A DNA stretch of 64,000 bases from Streptomyces vietnamensis (GCF_000830005.1 NZ_CP010407.1:8506001-8570000); one strand, 5' to 3'; shown: positions 27,355-36,740, counted from the stretch's first letter. Numbers and translations: made by a program. The notes: generated by a model not told the origin, from the sequence alone.

Positions 27355-28509
27355 ATGTCCGAAACCCGTGTCAACGCAGTCGGCGTCCCGGACGTCAGGA
27401 CGGCCCATCAGGACCTCCACAGCGCGCAGGGCGCCCTGCGCGGCGAACATCCCGGGCGGTCCCGCAACCCCGTGATCAAGGTGGCCGACCTGGCCTGGCT
27501 GGAGTTCGAGAAGCCCGACCTGGACCGGGCCGAGGTCTTCGCCCGGGACTTCGGCTTCGGTATCGCCGCCCGGAGCGAGAGCGAGCTGTGGCTGCGGGGA
27601 ACCTTCGCCGGCTCACCGTGCATGGTGATCCGGCGCGGCCGGACCTCCCGTTTCATCGGCCCGGCGTTCCGCGCCGCCGAGCGGGCCGACCTGGACCGGC
27701 TGGCCCGCGCCACGGGCACGTCCGTACGGGACGCGGACGTGCCCGGCGGCGGCAAGGTGGTCGACCTGCTCGACCCGTCCGGCTTCCCGGTCCGGGTCGT
27801 GCACTGCGCGGAGGAACTGCCGGCGCTGCCCGAGCAGCAGCCGCTTCTGCTCAACTTCGGCACCGATCACCGTCGCACGAACGTCACCCAGCGCCCGCCG
27901 CGTGAACCCTCCCGCATCCAGCGCCTGGGGCATGTGGTCCTGGAGACACGGGTGTTCGGGCGCGCCCTCGACTGGTACCTGGACACCCTCGGGATGATCG
28001 TGTCCGACTTCCTGTTCCTGGACGGCCAGCGCGGCCGTGGCCCGACGATGGCGTTCATCCGCTGTGACCAGGGCAGCCGGGCCGTCGACCACCACACGCT
28101 GGCCATGCACCTGGGCCCGGGCAACGGCTACGTCCACTCCGCCTACCAGGTGACCGACCTCGACTCGATCGCCGCCGGCGGCGAGTACCTGGCCGAGCGC
28201 GGCTACCAGCGCAGCTGGGGCATCGGCCGGCACATCCAGGGCAGCCAGCTCTTCGACTACTGGCGGGACCCCGACCGCTTCATGCTGGAGCACTTCGCCG
28301 ACGGCGACCTGTTCTCCTGCGACCTGGATCCCGGCTGGGCACCCATGTCGACCACCGGCCTCGCCCAGTGGGGACCTCCTGCCACCCGTGACTTCCTCGG
28401 CGCGAGCCCCTCCCCGCAGCGGGTCCGCGACGTCATCGAAGCCCTGCGAGGCGATAACGAGATGGACCCGGCACGCCTGCTGGGCCTGCTCAAAGCCGCC
28501 AAGTCCTGA
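27355..28509 (+). CDS. Extradiol ring-cleavage dioxygenase, VOC family
   Basis: A 384-aa protein starting at ATG 27355 behind TTGGAGG. Two VOC modules are visible. The first (residues ~38-150, from VADLAWLEFEKPDLDRAEVF) is degenerate. The second (~190-320) carries the metal ligands: His in RLGHVVLET, His in GYVHSAYQV, Glu in RFMLEHFADGD. This matches catechol 2,3-dioxygenase / 2,3-dihydroxybiphenyl dioxygenase enzymes that cleave the ring next to the hydroxyls using Fe(II) and O2. It is the first gene of a five-gene operon with an FAA hydrolase, a ring hydroxylase and an acyl-CoA ligase, consistent with meta-cleavage of a substituted catechol. Substrate not determinable here. Confidence 0.88.
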   Translation: MSETRVNAVGVPDVRTAHQDLHSAQGALRGEHPGRSRNPVIKVADLAWLEFEKPDLDRAEVFARDFGFGIAARSESELWLRGTFAGSPCMVIRRGRTSRFIGPAFRAAERADLDRLARATGTSVRDADVPGGGKVVDLLDPSGFPVRVVHCAEELPALPEQQPLLLNFGTDHRRTNVTQRPPREPSRIQRLGHVVLETRVFGRALDWYLDTLGMIVSDFLFLDGQRGRGPTMAFIRCDQGSRAVDHHTLAMHLGPGNGYVHSAYQVTDLDSIAAGGEYLAERGYQRSWGIGRHIQGSQLFDYWRDPDRFMLEHFADGDLFSCDLDPGWAPMSTTGLAQWGPPATRDFLGASPSPQRVRDVIEALRGDNEMDPARLLGLLKAAKS

Positions 28510-28537
28510 ACCCCAACCCCCTCACGAAGGTACTGAC

Positions 28538-29515
28538 ATGAGCACCAACGTCCTGCGCACCGCCGACGGATGGTGGGTCCTCCTTCCCCAGGCTCTCGAC
28601 TCCGCTCGAGCCGGGGAGACCCCATTCGACCGGGCCGTCCCCGTCGACACCAAGGCCGCCACCACCGCCGAGCTGATCGCCGACCGGGCGGCCGTGCGCG
28701 AGGCCGCCCTCTCCGGGGAGGCGGGCACGCCCGTCGCCGACCTGGTCGCCCTCTCGCCGGTCACCACCCCCTGCCGGGTGGTCGCCCAGATGGTCAACTA
28801 CCGCAGCCACGCCCGCGATTCCGGCTTCACCGGCGACATCCCGCCCGCCTTCTTCCGCAAGGCGTCCGGGTCGGTGAGTGGCCCGGGCGAGGCGATCGTC
28901 CGGCCGTCGCACGTGAAGTTCCTCGACTACGAGATCGAACTCGGGCTCGTCATGGGCGCACCCCTGCCCGTCGGCACCGTGGTCGAGGAGCGTGACCTGC
29001 CGTCGTACGTCGCCGGGCTCGTCGTCACCAACGACGTCAGCGCGCGCGACGTCCAGCTGACCAAGACGCAGTTCTACGAGAGCAAGTCCTACCCGACCTT
29101 CACACCGACCGGCCCGTACCTCGCGCTGCTGGAGCCCGAGGACTTCGCCCACCTCCTCGATCTGCGGCTGCGGCTGTCGGTCAACGGCGAGCTGCGCCAG
29201 GACCGCACCCTCGCCGACATGATCGTCCGCCCAGCACAGGCGCTGACCTTGCTGGCCCGCTTCCAGACCCTCGACCCCGGCGACCTGCTGCTCACCGGGA
29301 CCCCCGGCGGCACGGCCCTCAAGGCCCCGCCCAAGGCGGTCGAGAAGGTCGGCGCGCTGCTGCCGCCCGCCGTGAAGTGGAAGGCGTTCTTCAAGAGCCA
29401 GGCCCGTAACCCGCACTACCTGCACACGGGTGACGTGATCACGGCGACGATCTCGACCGCGGACGGGCGGATCGACCTCGGCGAGCAGCGCACGCCCGTC
29501 ACGGACGCGAAGTAA
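28538..29515 (+). CDS. Fumarylacetoacetate hydrolase (FAH) family protein
   Basis: A 325-aa protein, ATG 28538, 28 bp after the dioxygenase stop. FAH-fold signatures: VVAQMVNYRSHARDSG (residues ~85-100), FFRKASGSVSGPGEAI, the metal-binding FLDYEIELGLVMG with acidic ligands (~130), VVTNDVSARDVQ (~165) and the GDLLLTGTPGGTAL loop (~248). The superfamily hydrolyses or decarboxylates ring-cleavage products in a Mg/Mn-dependent reaction, and in this operon it should act directly after the dioxygenase. If it releases acetoacetate, the acetoacetyl-CoA synthetase two genes on would use it. Exact chemistry (C-C hydrolysis, decarboxylation or hydration) is not settled by sequence. Confidence 0.88.
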   Translation: MSTNVLRTADGWWVLLPQALDSARAGETPFDRAVPVDTKAATTAELIADRAAVREAALSGEAGTPVADLVALSPVTTPCRVVAQMVNYRSHARDSGFTGDIPPAFFRKASGSVSGPGEAIVRPSHVKFLDYEIELGLVMGAPLPVGTVVEERDLPSYVAGLVVTNDVSARDVQLTKTQFYESKSYPTFTPTGPYLALLEPEDFAHLLDLRLRLSVNGELRQDRTLADMIVRPAQALTLLARFQTLDPGDLLLTGTPGGTALKAPPKAVEKVGALLPPAVKWKAFFKSQARNPHYLHTGDVITATISTADGRIDLGEQRTPVTDAK

Positions 29516-29534
29516 GACCCGAGGTGAGCCGCAC

Positions 29535-31151
29535 ATGACCGCCGACCAGGCCGGACCCCGGGACACCGCACCCGGGCCCGCACAGACAGACCCCGCACCC
29601 GTCGTGATCATCGGCGCCGGGCCGGTGGGTGTGACCGCCGCCCTCCTCCTCGCCCGGCGCGGTATTCGCACCGTCATCCTGGAACGCCACCAGGACGTCT
29701 ACCCGCTCCCGCGCGCCGTCGCCACCGACGACGAGGTGCGCCGCATCCTCCAGGCAGCGGGCGTGGGCGAGGAGTTCGCAGCGATCGCCCGCCCCGCGAA
29801 CGGACTTCGGCTGCTGGACGCCCGGCACCGGGTCATGGCCGAATTCCGGCGCTCCGAGCACGGCCATCACGGCTACCCGCAGACCAGCATGTTCGACCAG
29901 CCCGAGCTGGAGCGACTGCTGCGCGACGCCCTCGCCCGCCGCCCGGAGTGCGAACTGCGGGGCGGTGTCGAGGTCACCGGCGTCGGCCCGGACCCGGCCG
30001 GCCCCGTGCGCGTGACCTACCGCGACGACGACGGTGAGCACCATCTTTGGGCCGAAGCGGTCCTCGGCTGCGACGGCGCGGGCAGCCTCACCCGCGACGC
30101 CATCGGCGCCGCATGGGAAGACCTGCGCTTCGAGGAACGCTGGACCGTCATCGACGTCCGCACGAAGGCCGACGTCCGCTGCTGGGAAGGCGTCGACCAG
30201 GTCTGCGACCCTCACCGGCCGGCGACGTTCATGCGCGTCGGTGAGGACCGCTACCGCTGGGAGTTCCGGCTGCAAGACGGGCAGCAAACGGTCCGCGAGC
30301 TGATCGCCCCGTGGCTGTCGCCCTCGTACGGCGGGGACTTCGAAGTCGTACGGGAGACGCAGTACACCTTCCGGGCGCGGGTGGCCGACCGGTGGCGCAG
30401 CGGACGGGTCTTCCTCCTCGGCGACGCCGCCCATCTCACCCCGCCGTTCATCGGGCAGGGGCTGTGCGCGGGTCTGCGTGATGCCTACAACCTCACCTGG
30501 AAGCTGGCCCGCGTCCTGGGCCAGGGCGGCGACGAACGGCTCCTTGACACCTACGAGAGCGAGCGCAAGCCGCACGCACGGCATGTGATCCGGCTCGCGG
30601 TCGCCATGGGCTGGGCCATGACCGGCGGCCAGGACGGTGCCGCCGCACTGCGCCGCAGGATCCTGGCCGCGGCCTGTCGCATACCCGGCCTCACCGCGGC
30701 GGCGGGCCGCGACCTCAGCCCAGCCCTGACCGCCGGGCCCCTCGTCCGGCGCCGTATACGCAGAAGCCTCGTGGGCACCCACTGCCCCCAACCATGGGTG
30801 GTACTCGACGGCCGACGCAGCCGCCTCGACGAACTGCTCGGCGCCAGCTTCACCGTCCTGACCGCCGCCGAACCCTGGCCCTCGCTGCGCGCCCTCGCGC
30901 ACGGACTCGGCGTCCCGGCGATCCCCGTGACCGACCTCCGTGACGACGGAACCCTCGCCGCCTGGCTGCGCGCCGGCCGGGCGGACGCCGTCCTGCTGCG
31001 CCCCGACCGCGTCGTCATGGACGTCGTCCCGGCTGGCGGCCACGACTTCACGGACACCGCCGCCTGGGCGTCTCTCCTGCACACCACGCGCAGCCCCGAC
31101 CCTTCCCCACGGACCGTAGAGAACAGCCTGCCGAGGAGCGCCACACGATGA
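29535..31151 (+). CDS. FAD-dependent aromatic hydroxylase (MhpA/PheA-like)
   Basis: A 538-aa flavoprotein monooxygenase. It has a GxGxxG dinucleotide motif (VVIIGAGPVGVTAALLLARR, ~20), a central GCDGAGS motif (~178) and the second FAD motif GRVFLLGDAAHLTPPFIGQG (~293), as in 3-(3-hydroxyphenyl)propionate and phenol 2-monooxygenases. These use NAD(P)H and O2 to hydroxylate a phenol to a catechol, which would feed the dioxygenase encoded two genes upstream. The stop overlaps the start of the ligase gene in ATGA. The C-terminal ~150 residues form the usual thioredoxin-like dimerisation domain. Natural substrate unknown. Confidence 0.9.
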   Translation: MTADQAGPRDTAPGPAQTDPAPVVIIGAGPVGVTAALLLARRGIRTVILERHQDVYPLPRAVATDDEVRRILQAAGVGEEFAAIARPANGLRLLDARHRVMAEFRRSEHGHHGYPQTSMFDQPELERLLRDALARRPECELRGGVEVTGVGPDPAGPVRVTYRDDDGEHHLWAEAVLGCDGAGSLTRDAIGAAWEDLRFEERWTVIDVRTKADVRCWEGVDQVCDPHRPATFMRVGEDRYRWEFRLQDGQQTVRELIAPWLSPSYGGDFEVVRETQYTFRARVADRWRSGRVFLLGDAAHLTPPFIGQGLCAGLRDAYNLTWKLARVLGQGGDERLLDTYESERKPHARHVIRLAVAMGWAMTGGQDGAAALRRRILAAACRIPGLTAAAGRDLSPALTAGPLVRRRIRRSLVGTHCPQPWVVLDGRRSRLDELLGASFTVLTAAEPWPSLRALAHGLGVPAIPVTDLRDDGTLAAWLRAGRADAVLLRPDRVVMDVVPAGGHDFTDTAAWASLLHTTRSPDPSPRTVENSLPRSATR

Positions 31152-33121
31152 CCAGGCCGTACCCGGAACCCTTCACGACGCCCGATCCGCAGGCCGTCGC
31201 CGACAGCCGCATTACGGACTTCGCCCGCCACGCCGGGCTCGACGGCACCGACTACGCCGCCCTGCACCACTGGTCGGTCACCGACCTGGAAGGCTTCTGG
31301 GGCGCGGTGTGGGACTACTTCGACATCGACGCGGACACCCCGTACGAGCAGGTGCTCGCGGAAGAGCGGATGCCGGGCGCCCGCTGGTTCCCCGGCGCCA
31401 CCCTCAACTACACCCACCACGCCCTGCGCAAACTCACCGACGACACCGTGGCGATCATCGCCCTCGACGAGACCGGCTCCAGTCACGAGGTGACCGGCGG
31501 CCGGCTGCGCGCCCAGGTCGCATCCGTCGCCGCCACCCTGCGCGACCTGGGCGTCGGCAAGGGGGATCGGGTCGTGGGCTACCTGCCCAACACCCCGCAC
31601 GCGATCGTCGCCTTCCTCGCGGCCGCGAGCCTGGGCGCGGTGTGGTCGGTCTGCGGGCAGGACTACGCCCCCAAGGCCGCCGCCGACCGCTTCGCCCAGC
31701 TCGAACCCACCGTCCTGATCGCCGCCGACGGCTACCTCTTCAACGGCACGACCCACGACCGCCGCGAGGCCACCCTCGAACTCGCCGGTGAGCTGCCGAC
31801 TCTGAAGGCAGCGCTGCTGGTGGACCACGTGGGCCTGCCGTGGCCGACACACACGTACCCGTCACTCGTGATGCAGTGGGAGGACGCCTCCACCCGCACC
31901 GAGGAACTCACCTGCACACCGGTGCCGTTCGACCACCCGCTGTGGGTCGTGTTCTCCTCGGGCACCACCGGCCTGCCCAAGGGCATCGTCCACGGCCACG
32001 GCGGCGTGCTGCTCGAACACCTCAAGACCCTCGGACTGCACTCCGACCTCGGTCCCGGTGACCGCCTCCTGTGGTACACCACCACCCACTGGATGATGTG
32101 GAACCTGGTCGCCTCCACGCTGCTCACCGGCGCCACCACGTGCACCTACGACGGCAGCCCGGCGCCCTTCGCCCAGCTCGACGTCCTGTGGGAGCTCGCC
32201 GCGCGCCATCGGGTGACCGTCTTCGGGACCAGCCCCCAGTACCTGCTGGGCATGGCCAAGTACGGCATCGACCCCTCGGCGCACGACCTGTCGTCGATCC
32301 GCGTGGTCGGCTGCACCGGCTCCGCACTGCCGGCCTCCGCCTACCCCTGGGTCCGCCAGCACGTCGGCGACCACGTCCTGCTCGCGTCCACCAGCGGCGG
32401 CACGGACGTCGTCTCCGGCTTCGCCGGCAGCGCACCCAACACACCGGTGTGGGCCGGAGAGTTGTCAGCACCCCACCTGGGCGTGGCCCTGGCCGCGTAC
32501 GACGCCGAGGGCTTCCCGGTGGTGGACCAGGTGGGGGAGCTGGTCGTCACCCGCCCGATGCCGTCCATGCCGCTGTGCTTCTGGAACGACCCCGACGGAA
32601 CCCGCTACCGCGACGCCTACTTCTCCTCCTACCCCGGCGTGTGGCGGCACGGCGACTGGATCACCGTCACCGGACACGGCTCCGTGATCGTCCACGGCCG
32701 CTCCGACAGCACCCTGAACCGCAACGGCGTACGCCTGGGCAGCGCCGACATCCACGACGTCGTCGAACGCCTCCCCGAGATCACCGAGGCCCTCGTCATC
32801 GGCGCGGAAGAACCCGACGGCGGCTACTGGATGCCCCTGTTCGTGGTCCTCGCAGCCGACGCGACCCTGGACGAACCGCTCCGCGAGAAGATCAAGGAGG
32901 CGATCCGGACGGGTGCCTCGCCCCGCCACGTCCCCGACGAGATCCTGGAAGTCCCCGGCATCCCGCACACCCGCACCGGCAAGAAACTCGAAGTCCCCGT
33001 CAAACGCCTCCTCCAGGGCGCCCCGGTCGAGCAGGTCGTCAACCCCGCAGCCGTGGACGCCCCCGACCTCATCGACCACTTCGCCCGCCTGGGCGCCGAA
33101 CGCCGGGGCCGGTCACTGTGA
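31148..33121 (+). CDS. aacS: Acetoacetyl-CoA synthetase
   Basis: A 657-aa ANL-superfamily adenylate-forming ligase of the acetoacetate-CoA ligase type: characteristic length, the N-terminal ACAS-like segment (ALHHWSVTDLEGFWGAVWDY), the P-loop VVFSSGTTGLPKGIVHG (~262), the acetoacetate-ligase block LASTSGGTDVVSGFAG (~417), and a C-terminal TRTGKKLEVPVKRLL with the catalytic Lys. It makes acetoacetyl-CoA from acetoacetate, ATP and CoA. Its place behind an FAH-family hydrolase suggests it salvages an acetoacetate-like cleavage product into central metabolism. Translationally coupled to genes on both sides (ATGA and GTGA overlaps). Confidence 0.9.
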   Translation: MTRPYPEPFTTPDPQAVADSRITDFARHAGLDGTDYAALHHWSVTDLEGFWGAVWDYFDIDADTPYEQVLAEERMPGARWFPGATLNYTHHALRKLTDDTVAIIALDETGSSHEVTGGRLRAQVASVAATLRDLGVGKGDRVVGYLPNTPHAIVAFLAAASLGAVWSVCGQDYAPKAAADRFAQLEPTVLIAADGYLFNGTTHDRREATLELAGELPTLKAALLVDHVGLPWPTHTYPSLVMQWEDASTRTEELTCTPVPFDHPLWVVFSSGTTGLPKGIVHGHGGVLLEHLKTLGLHSDLGPGDRLLWYTTTHWMMWNLVASTLLTGATTCTYDGSPAPFAQLDVLWELAARHRVTVFGTSPQYLLGMAKYGIDPSAHDLSSIRVVGCTGSALPASAYPWVRQHVGDHVLLASTSGGTDVVSGFAGSAPNTPVWAGELSAPHLGVALAAYDAEGFPVVDQVGELVVTRPMPSMPLCFWNDPDGTRYRDAYFSSYPGVWRHGDWITVTGHGSVIVHGRSDSTLNRNGVRLGSADIHDVVERLPEITEALVIGAEEPDGGYWMPLFVVLAADATLDEPLREKIKEAIRTGASPRHVPDEILEVPGIPHTRTGKKLEVPVKRLLQGAPVEQVVNPAAVDAPDLIDHFARLGAERRGRSL

Positions 33122-33471
33122 CAACCGCGCAGATCACCCTCGCCGCCCTCCTGACCCTGGTCTTCCTGTCACTGGGAGCGGCGAAGATCGCCGCGGTGCC
33201 GTTCATGCGCCGGGCGGCAGCGCACCTCGGCGTGTCGCCGGGCCTCTACCGTGTGGTCGGCGCCCTGGAAGTGGCCGGAGCCGTCGGGCTGGCACTCGGA
33301 CTGACTTCCGCCCCCATCGGGGTGGCCGCCGCGATCGGGCTGGCGCTGCTGATGACGGCGGCCGCAGTGGTCCACCTGCGCCACGGCGACCCGCCCGTAC
33401 GGGCCCTGCCCGCCGCCGTCCTGGCCCTGACGGCGGTGGCGTACGCCGGGGTGGCGATCGGTACCGGCTGA
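33118..33471 (+). CDS. DoxX-like small membrane protein
   Basis: A 117-aa protein starting at GTG 33118 within the ligase stop (GTGA). Four hydrophobic helices (AALLTLVFLSLGAAKIA, VGALEVAGAVGLALGL, AAIGLALLMTAAAVVHL, AVLALTAVAYAGVAIG) and the K-x-x-x-x-P-F-M pattern fit the DoxX/DoxD-like family. DoxX-like proteins are often the last gene of aromatic or oxidative operons, where a quinone-linked or membrane-stabilising role is proposed but unproven. It closes the aromatic operon. Confidence 0.8.
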   Translation: MTTAQITLAALLTLVFLSLGAAKIAAVPFMRRAAAHLGVSPGLYRVVGALEVAGAVGLALGLTSAPIGVAAAIGLALLMTAAAVVHLRHGDPPVRALPAAVLALTAVAYAGVAIGTG

Positions 33472-33666
33472 CGGCCCGCAGCGTGCGCTGACGCGCACGG
33501 CGGCCCGTCGACACCTTCGCACTCACGGTTCTCCTGTCCGCAGCGCTCGGAGCGCGGAGACGGTCCTTCCCCCTTCCAGATCAGCGCCACCGACGGCCGG
33601 GGCGGCCGGGTACGGCTTGTCGGTTCAGCCGACCTGGGCGGTCAGCCGTCCCAGGAAGGCGAGCCC
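33472..33666 (+). other. Gene-free stretch left of the second attachment-like repeat
   Basis: No open frame with coding character. If the element to the left once ended with an integrase gene, as at 50 kb, nothing of it is recognisable here beyond the terminator hairpin that follows. Confidence 0.4.
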
Positions 33667-33704
33667 GAGGCGCCTGGCGGGCGAAAGCCCGGCTCAGGCG
33701 CCTC
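33667..33704. terminator. Stem-loop matching the terminator beside the integrase at 50.8 kb
   Basis: GAGGCGCCTG (33667-33676) pairs with CAGGCGCCTC (33695-33704), with an inner GCGGGC/GCCCG stem around GAAA. It is followed by TTGTCGTGCC. Both the AGGCGCC stem and the following cgtgcc tag recur at the terminator downstream of the integrase remnant (50835-50880), immediately left of the native attachment copy. Confidence 0.65.
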
Positions 33705-33870
33705 TTGTCGTGCCTTTAGAGAAGCCGAGCTTCTTCGGCGAGTAGGACACCAGGAGATTCTTGGTCTGCTGGTGGTACACGCCTCGCATGGCTTCTGACC
33801 AGCGGAAACGGCTACGATTCGGTTAAGCTGCAGGCGGCTGGTCCGTGTATGGCCCGGATCTTGGTCGGCA
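33705..33870 (-). repeat. Attachment-like copy B of the aldehyde dehydrogenase 3' end (hybrid junction)
   Basis: The minus strand of ~33775-33722 encodes [17 protein letters not shown], the aldehyde dehydrogenase C-terminus; the native stop is lost. Its left side carries the same terminator-plus-cgtgcc arrangement as the native copy C (right-end type). Its right side (33775-33870) matches the right side of copy A (left-end type), including gtgtatggcccgga at 33845-33858. Such a hybrid is what a junction between two tandem elements inserted at the same site would look like. Confidence 0.65.
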
Positions 33871-34369
33871 GGGAGCGGACCCCTGACCGACGGCCCGGAG
33901 GCGGTGAGCCGGCACACAAACGAGGGGCGGGCCGACAGATCTCCACGGAGCATGCCTCGATCCAACGCGCCACGAGAGGGGAGATCGCCAGGGCTTGGAA
34001 CCGCGGAGCGGGCAACCCACCGGTCGAAGAACTTCCACGCTGTCACGATCGGCCACGAGGCGTGCGGCTGCGGCTTCCCCCGCACACGCTTTCTGACTGA
34101 GCCCGGCCAGCCGCAGGCTGCGGCCCATCTGCGTTATCAGGCTGCTCCACTTCACCGGGATCGAACGCAGTCAGTCCGATCGGCGAAGAACTGGCGCGGC
34201 CGCTCTGCTCAGCCCGACGCGTCTTCCTAGGCGTTGCTGCCGCGGTGTTGACTTCGACTACCTTGGCTTGGCCTTGGGGTGCAATCGATGAGGCCCAGCG
34301 CCTCCGGGTTGACAGTAGGTATGAACGTCCTTGGAGTCGGGTCGGCGAATCTAACCGGGGAGTGAGAGG
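33871..34369 (+). other. Intergenic region, no supported gene
   Basis: About 500 bp with no coding sequence I can defend. Overlapping frames on both strands translate to Arg/Pro-rich sequence. A TTGACA hexamer occurs at 34308-34313 upstream of the chimeric pseudogene and may belong to its old promoter. The ribosome-site-like GGGGAGTGAGAGG precedes the TTG at 34370. Confidence 0.4.
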
Positions 34370-35520
34370 TTGAGCAGAGGGGCTTCCTCGATTGACACGG
34401 GTGGGGCTGGCACGATCTATGAGTATCGAGTCGCGACCCTGGATCTGGCCGCTCTGCTGTGCGGTGTGAGCGTTCCGGGGCTAGACGTGGTGCCGGACTC
34501 GGTCTGCCTGCAGCAGGGCAGGGAGTTTCCTCTGGACGATGTGGTGGTTCTCAACCGTGAGGGCCCTTACGAGTTGGCTGTGGAGCGACAGGTCAAACGA
34601 ACGTTGGAGATCGCTCGCAGCAGCGATCCCTGGCGCAAGACGATCCGGCAGTGCGTGGAGAGTCTGGAGTCGTTTGGCGGGGAAATGGATGCCGACCGGC
34701 ACAGCCCCTGCGCACCTCCGCCGAGCTCGCCGACGTGCTCCACGACACCGGCCAGCTGCAGCTCGCGGAATCGGCCTGCCGCGACACCTTCCGGTGCCAG
34801 GCGGACACCCTGGGACGCGATCACCCCGACACCCTGCGTAGCGCGGCGGGGCTGGCCGCCGTCCTGGAGGACCTCAGGCGCGCTCCCGAGGCCGAACCGC
34901 TGCAACGGGACGTGCTGGAACGGCGCACCAGGCTGCTCGCACCCGACCATCCGGACGTCCTGACCGCCGCCAACTCCCACGCCGCCTCACTGCTCAAGTG
35001 CGGCCGCCACAAGGAGTCCGAGCGGGCGCTGCGCAGCCTCGTGCCCCGGCTGGAACGCCGTTACGGACCCGACCACGAGCGGACCGCGGCGGCCCGGGTC
35101 GATCTCGGAGCCGTACTCGTCAGGCTGAACCGCCACCCCGAGGCGGAGACGCAGCTCCGTGCCGTCATCCGGTCCTTCGAGGCGACCGTGGGGTCCCACC
35201 ACGAGAACGCCTTCACCGCACGCAACAACCTGGCGGCCGTCCTGCACGCCATGGAGCGATACGAGGACGCCGTCCCCGTCCGGCGGGACGTCCTGGCCGG
35301 CCGGGTCGCCCTGAACGGTGAGGACCACCCGATCACCGTGTCGACCCGGGACAACCTCGCCAACCTCCTGATCGACGTGGGACGGCACGCGGAGGCGGCC
35401 GCGCTCCTCGAACGCCGCGTCCGGGACTACGAGCGCATCTACGGCCCGGGGCACCCCCGCCGGCGGTCCGCCGAGGAGAAGCCGGCCTGGCTGAGGGACG
35501 ACACGGGGCACTCCTTCTGA
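34370..35520 (+). pseudogene. Chimera: nuclease-like N-terminus joined out of frame to a TPR protein C-terminus
   Basis: Two unrelated pieces. From TTG 34370 to ~34695 the frame reads an N-terminal domain (GGAGTIYEYRVATLDLAALL, FPLDDVVVLNREGPYELAVE, RQVKRTLEIA) like the dsDNA-nuclease/effector head of large ATP-binding defence-type proteins of Streptomyces. At ~34695-34712 it abuts, in another frame, about 270 residues of tetratricopeptide repeats (AELADVLHDTGQLQLAES, HPDTLRSAAGLAAVLEDL, NAFTARNNLAAVLHAMERYE, HPITVSTRDNLANLL). The repeats have the 42-residue TPR_10/12 periodicity and end at 35520. The frames do not match, so no fusion protein is made from the first start. An internal start at 34651 could in principle express the TPR part alone. 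Confidence 0.65.
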
Positions 35521-35606
35521 ACGGGTCGCCGTCACGGTCCTCGCGCACCACGGCCCGAGGGCCGCGGGAGGGCGTAGTCCGGGCCTGCACGGGTATCCGC
35601 CCGTGC

Positions 35607-36740
35607 ATGGCCGACCGGGAAGTTCCTCAGGAAGACCGTGCGGCGCCCGCCGCGCCCGCCCCCTCCCCCCGTACGGCGCCGAGACCGCAGGACGTCGGCC
35701 CCGGGCCCGAGGTCGAGCGGCGCGCGCCCGACTCGCCGACTGAGCTGCCCCGGCGCTCCTGGCTCGCGATCCTCCGGAGGTCGGCGCGGGAGTTCGTGTC
35801 CGACGAGCTGACGGACCGGGCCGCCGCCCTCACGTACTACGGCCTGCTGGCCCTCTTCCCGGGGCTGCTCGTGCTCGTCTCGCTGCTCGGCGTCAGCGGC
35901 CGGTCGACGGCGGACAAGGTCCTGGACAGCCTTGGCGAGCTCACGCCGGGCCCGGCCCGCGACGTGCTCGGCCAGGCCGTGGAGAACCTGCAGGGGGCAC
36001 CCGGTACGGGAGCCGTCATGGCGACGGTCGGTGTGCTGCTCGCCCTGTGGTCGGCCTCCGGCTACGTGGGGGCGTTCATGCGCGCCGCCAACCGCGTCTA
36101 CGACGTCCCCGAGGGCCGCCCGCTCTGGAAGGTGCTGCCCATCCGCCTGGGGCTGACCACGCTGCTCGTGCTCATGGCCGCGGCGAGCGCGCTGATCGTC
36201 GTTCTCACCGGCGAGGTGGCGCGCCGCGCGGGCGATGTGCTGGGCGTCGGCGACTCCGCGCTGACGGCGTGGTCGATCGCCAAGTGGCCGGTTCTGGTCG
36301 TGCTCGTGACGATGATGCTCGCGCTCCTGTACTGGGCGAGTCCGAACGTCGAGAGCAGGGGCTGGCGGTGGATCACCCCGGGCAGCGCCCTCGCCCTGTT
36401 GATCTGGCTGGCCGCCTCCGCCGGGTTCGCCGTCTACGTGGCCGAGTTTGCCTCGTACAACAGGATCTACGGCACGATGGGCGGTGTCGTCGTCTTCCTG
36501 ATCTGGCTGTGGATCAGCAACCTGGCCGTGCTCCTGGGCCTGGAATTCGACGCGGAGACCCTGCGTCAACGGGCGGTCGTCGGCGGCATGCCGCCGGACG
36601 AGGAGCCGTACGTCGAGCCGCGTGACACCCGCTCGTGGACCGAGGAGGAGCGGGCAGTACGTGACGAGCACGGGCCCGACGGCCCCGAAGGCGGTTTCCA
36701 CGCGAGGGGTACGAGGAAGGTGCGGTCCCATGACCGGTGA
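35607..36740 (+). CDS. YihY/BrkB-family inner membrane protein
   Basis: A 377-aa integral membrane protein of the YihY/virulence factor BrkB family. The N-terminal ~65 residues are a Pro/Arg-rich tail, followed by the hallmark DRAAALTYYGLLALFPGLL (~70), VGVLLALWSASGYVGAFMRA (~137, with the A-N-R-x-Y element), and further helices at ~183, ~225 and ~262. The conserved YNRIYGTMGGVVVFLIWLWISN block lies at ~285. Six membrane spans in total. The cellular role of the family is unresolved (proposed transporter). Its last 11 bp overlap the next gene, so it is co-transcribed with the GST-like protein. Confidence 0.88.
   Translation: MADREVPQEDRAAPAAPAPSPRTAPRPQDVGPGPEVERRAPDSPTELPRRSWLAILRRSAREFVSDELTDRAAALTYYGLLALFPGLLVLVSLLGVSGRSTADKVLDSLGELTPGPARDVLGQAVENLQGAPGTGAVMATVGVLLALWSASGYVGAFMRAANRVYDVPEGRPLWKVLPIRLGLTTLLVLMAAASALIVVLTGEVARRAGDVLGVGDSALTAWSIAKWPVLVVLVTMMLALLYWASPNVESRGWRWITPGSALALLIWLAASAGFAVYVAEFASYNRIYGTMGGVVVFLIWLWISNLAVLLGLEFDAETLRQRAVVGGMPPDEEPYVEPRDTRSWTEEERAVRDEHGPDGPEGGFHARGTRKVRSHDR

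Noticed and set aside
34102..34250. Possible tRNA-like sequence (gggatcgaacgc)
   Set aside because: The short match to a T-arm is not accompanied by acceptor or anticodon stems.
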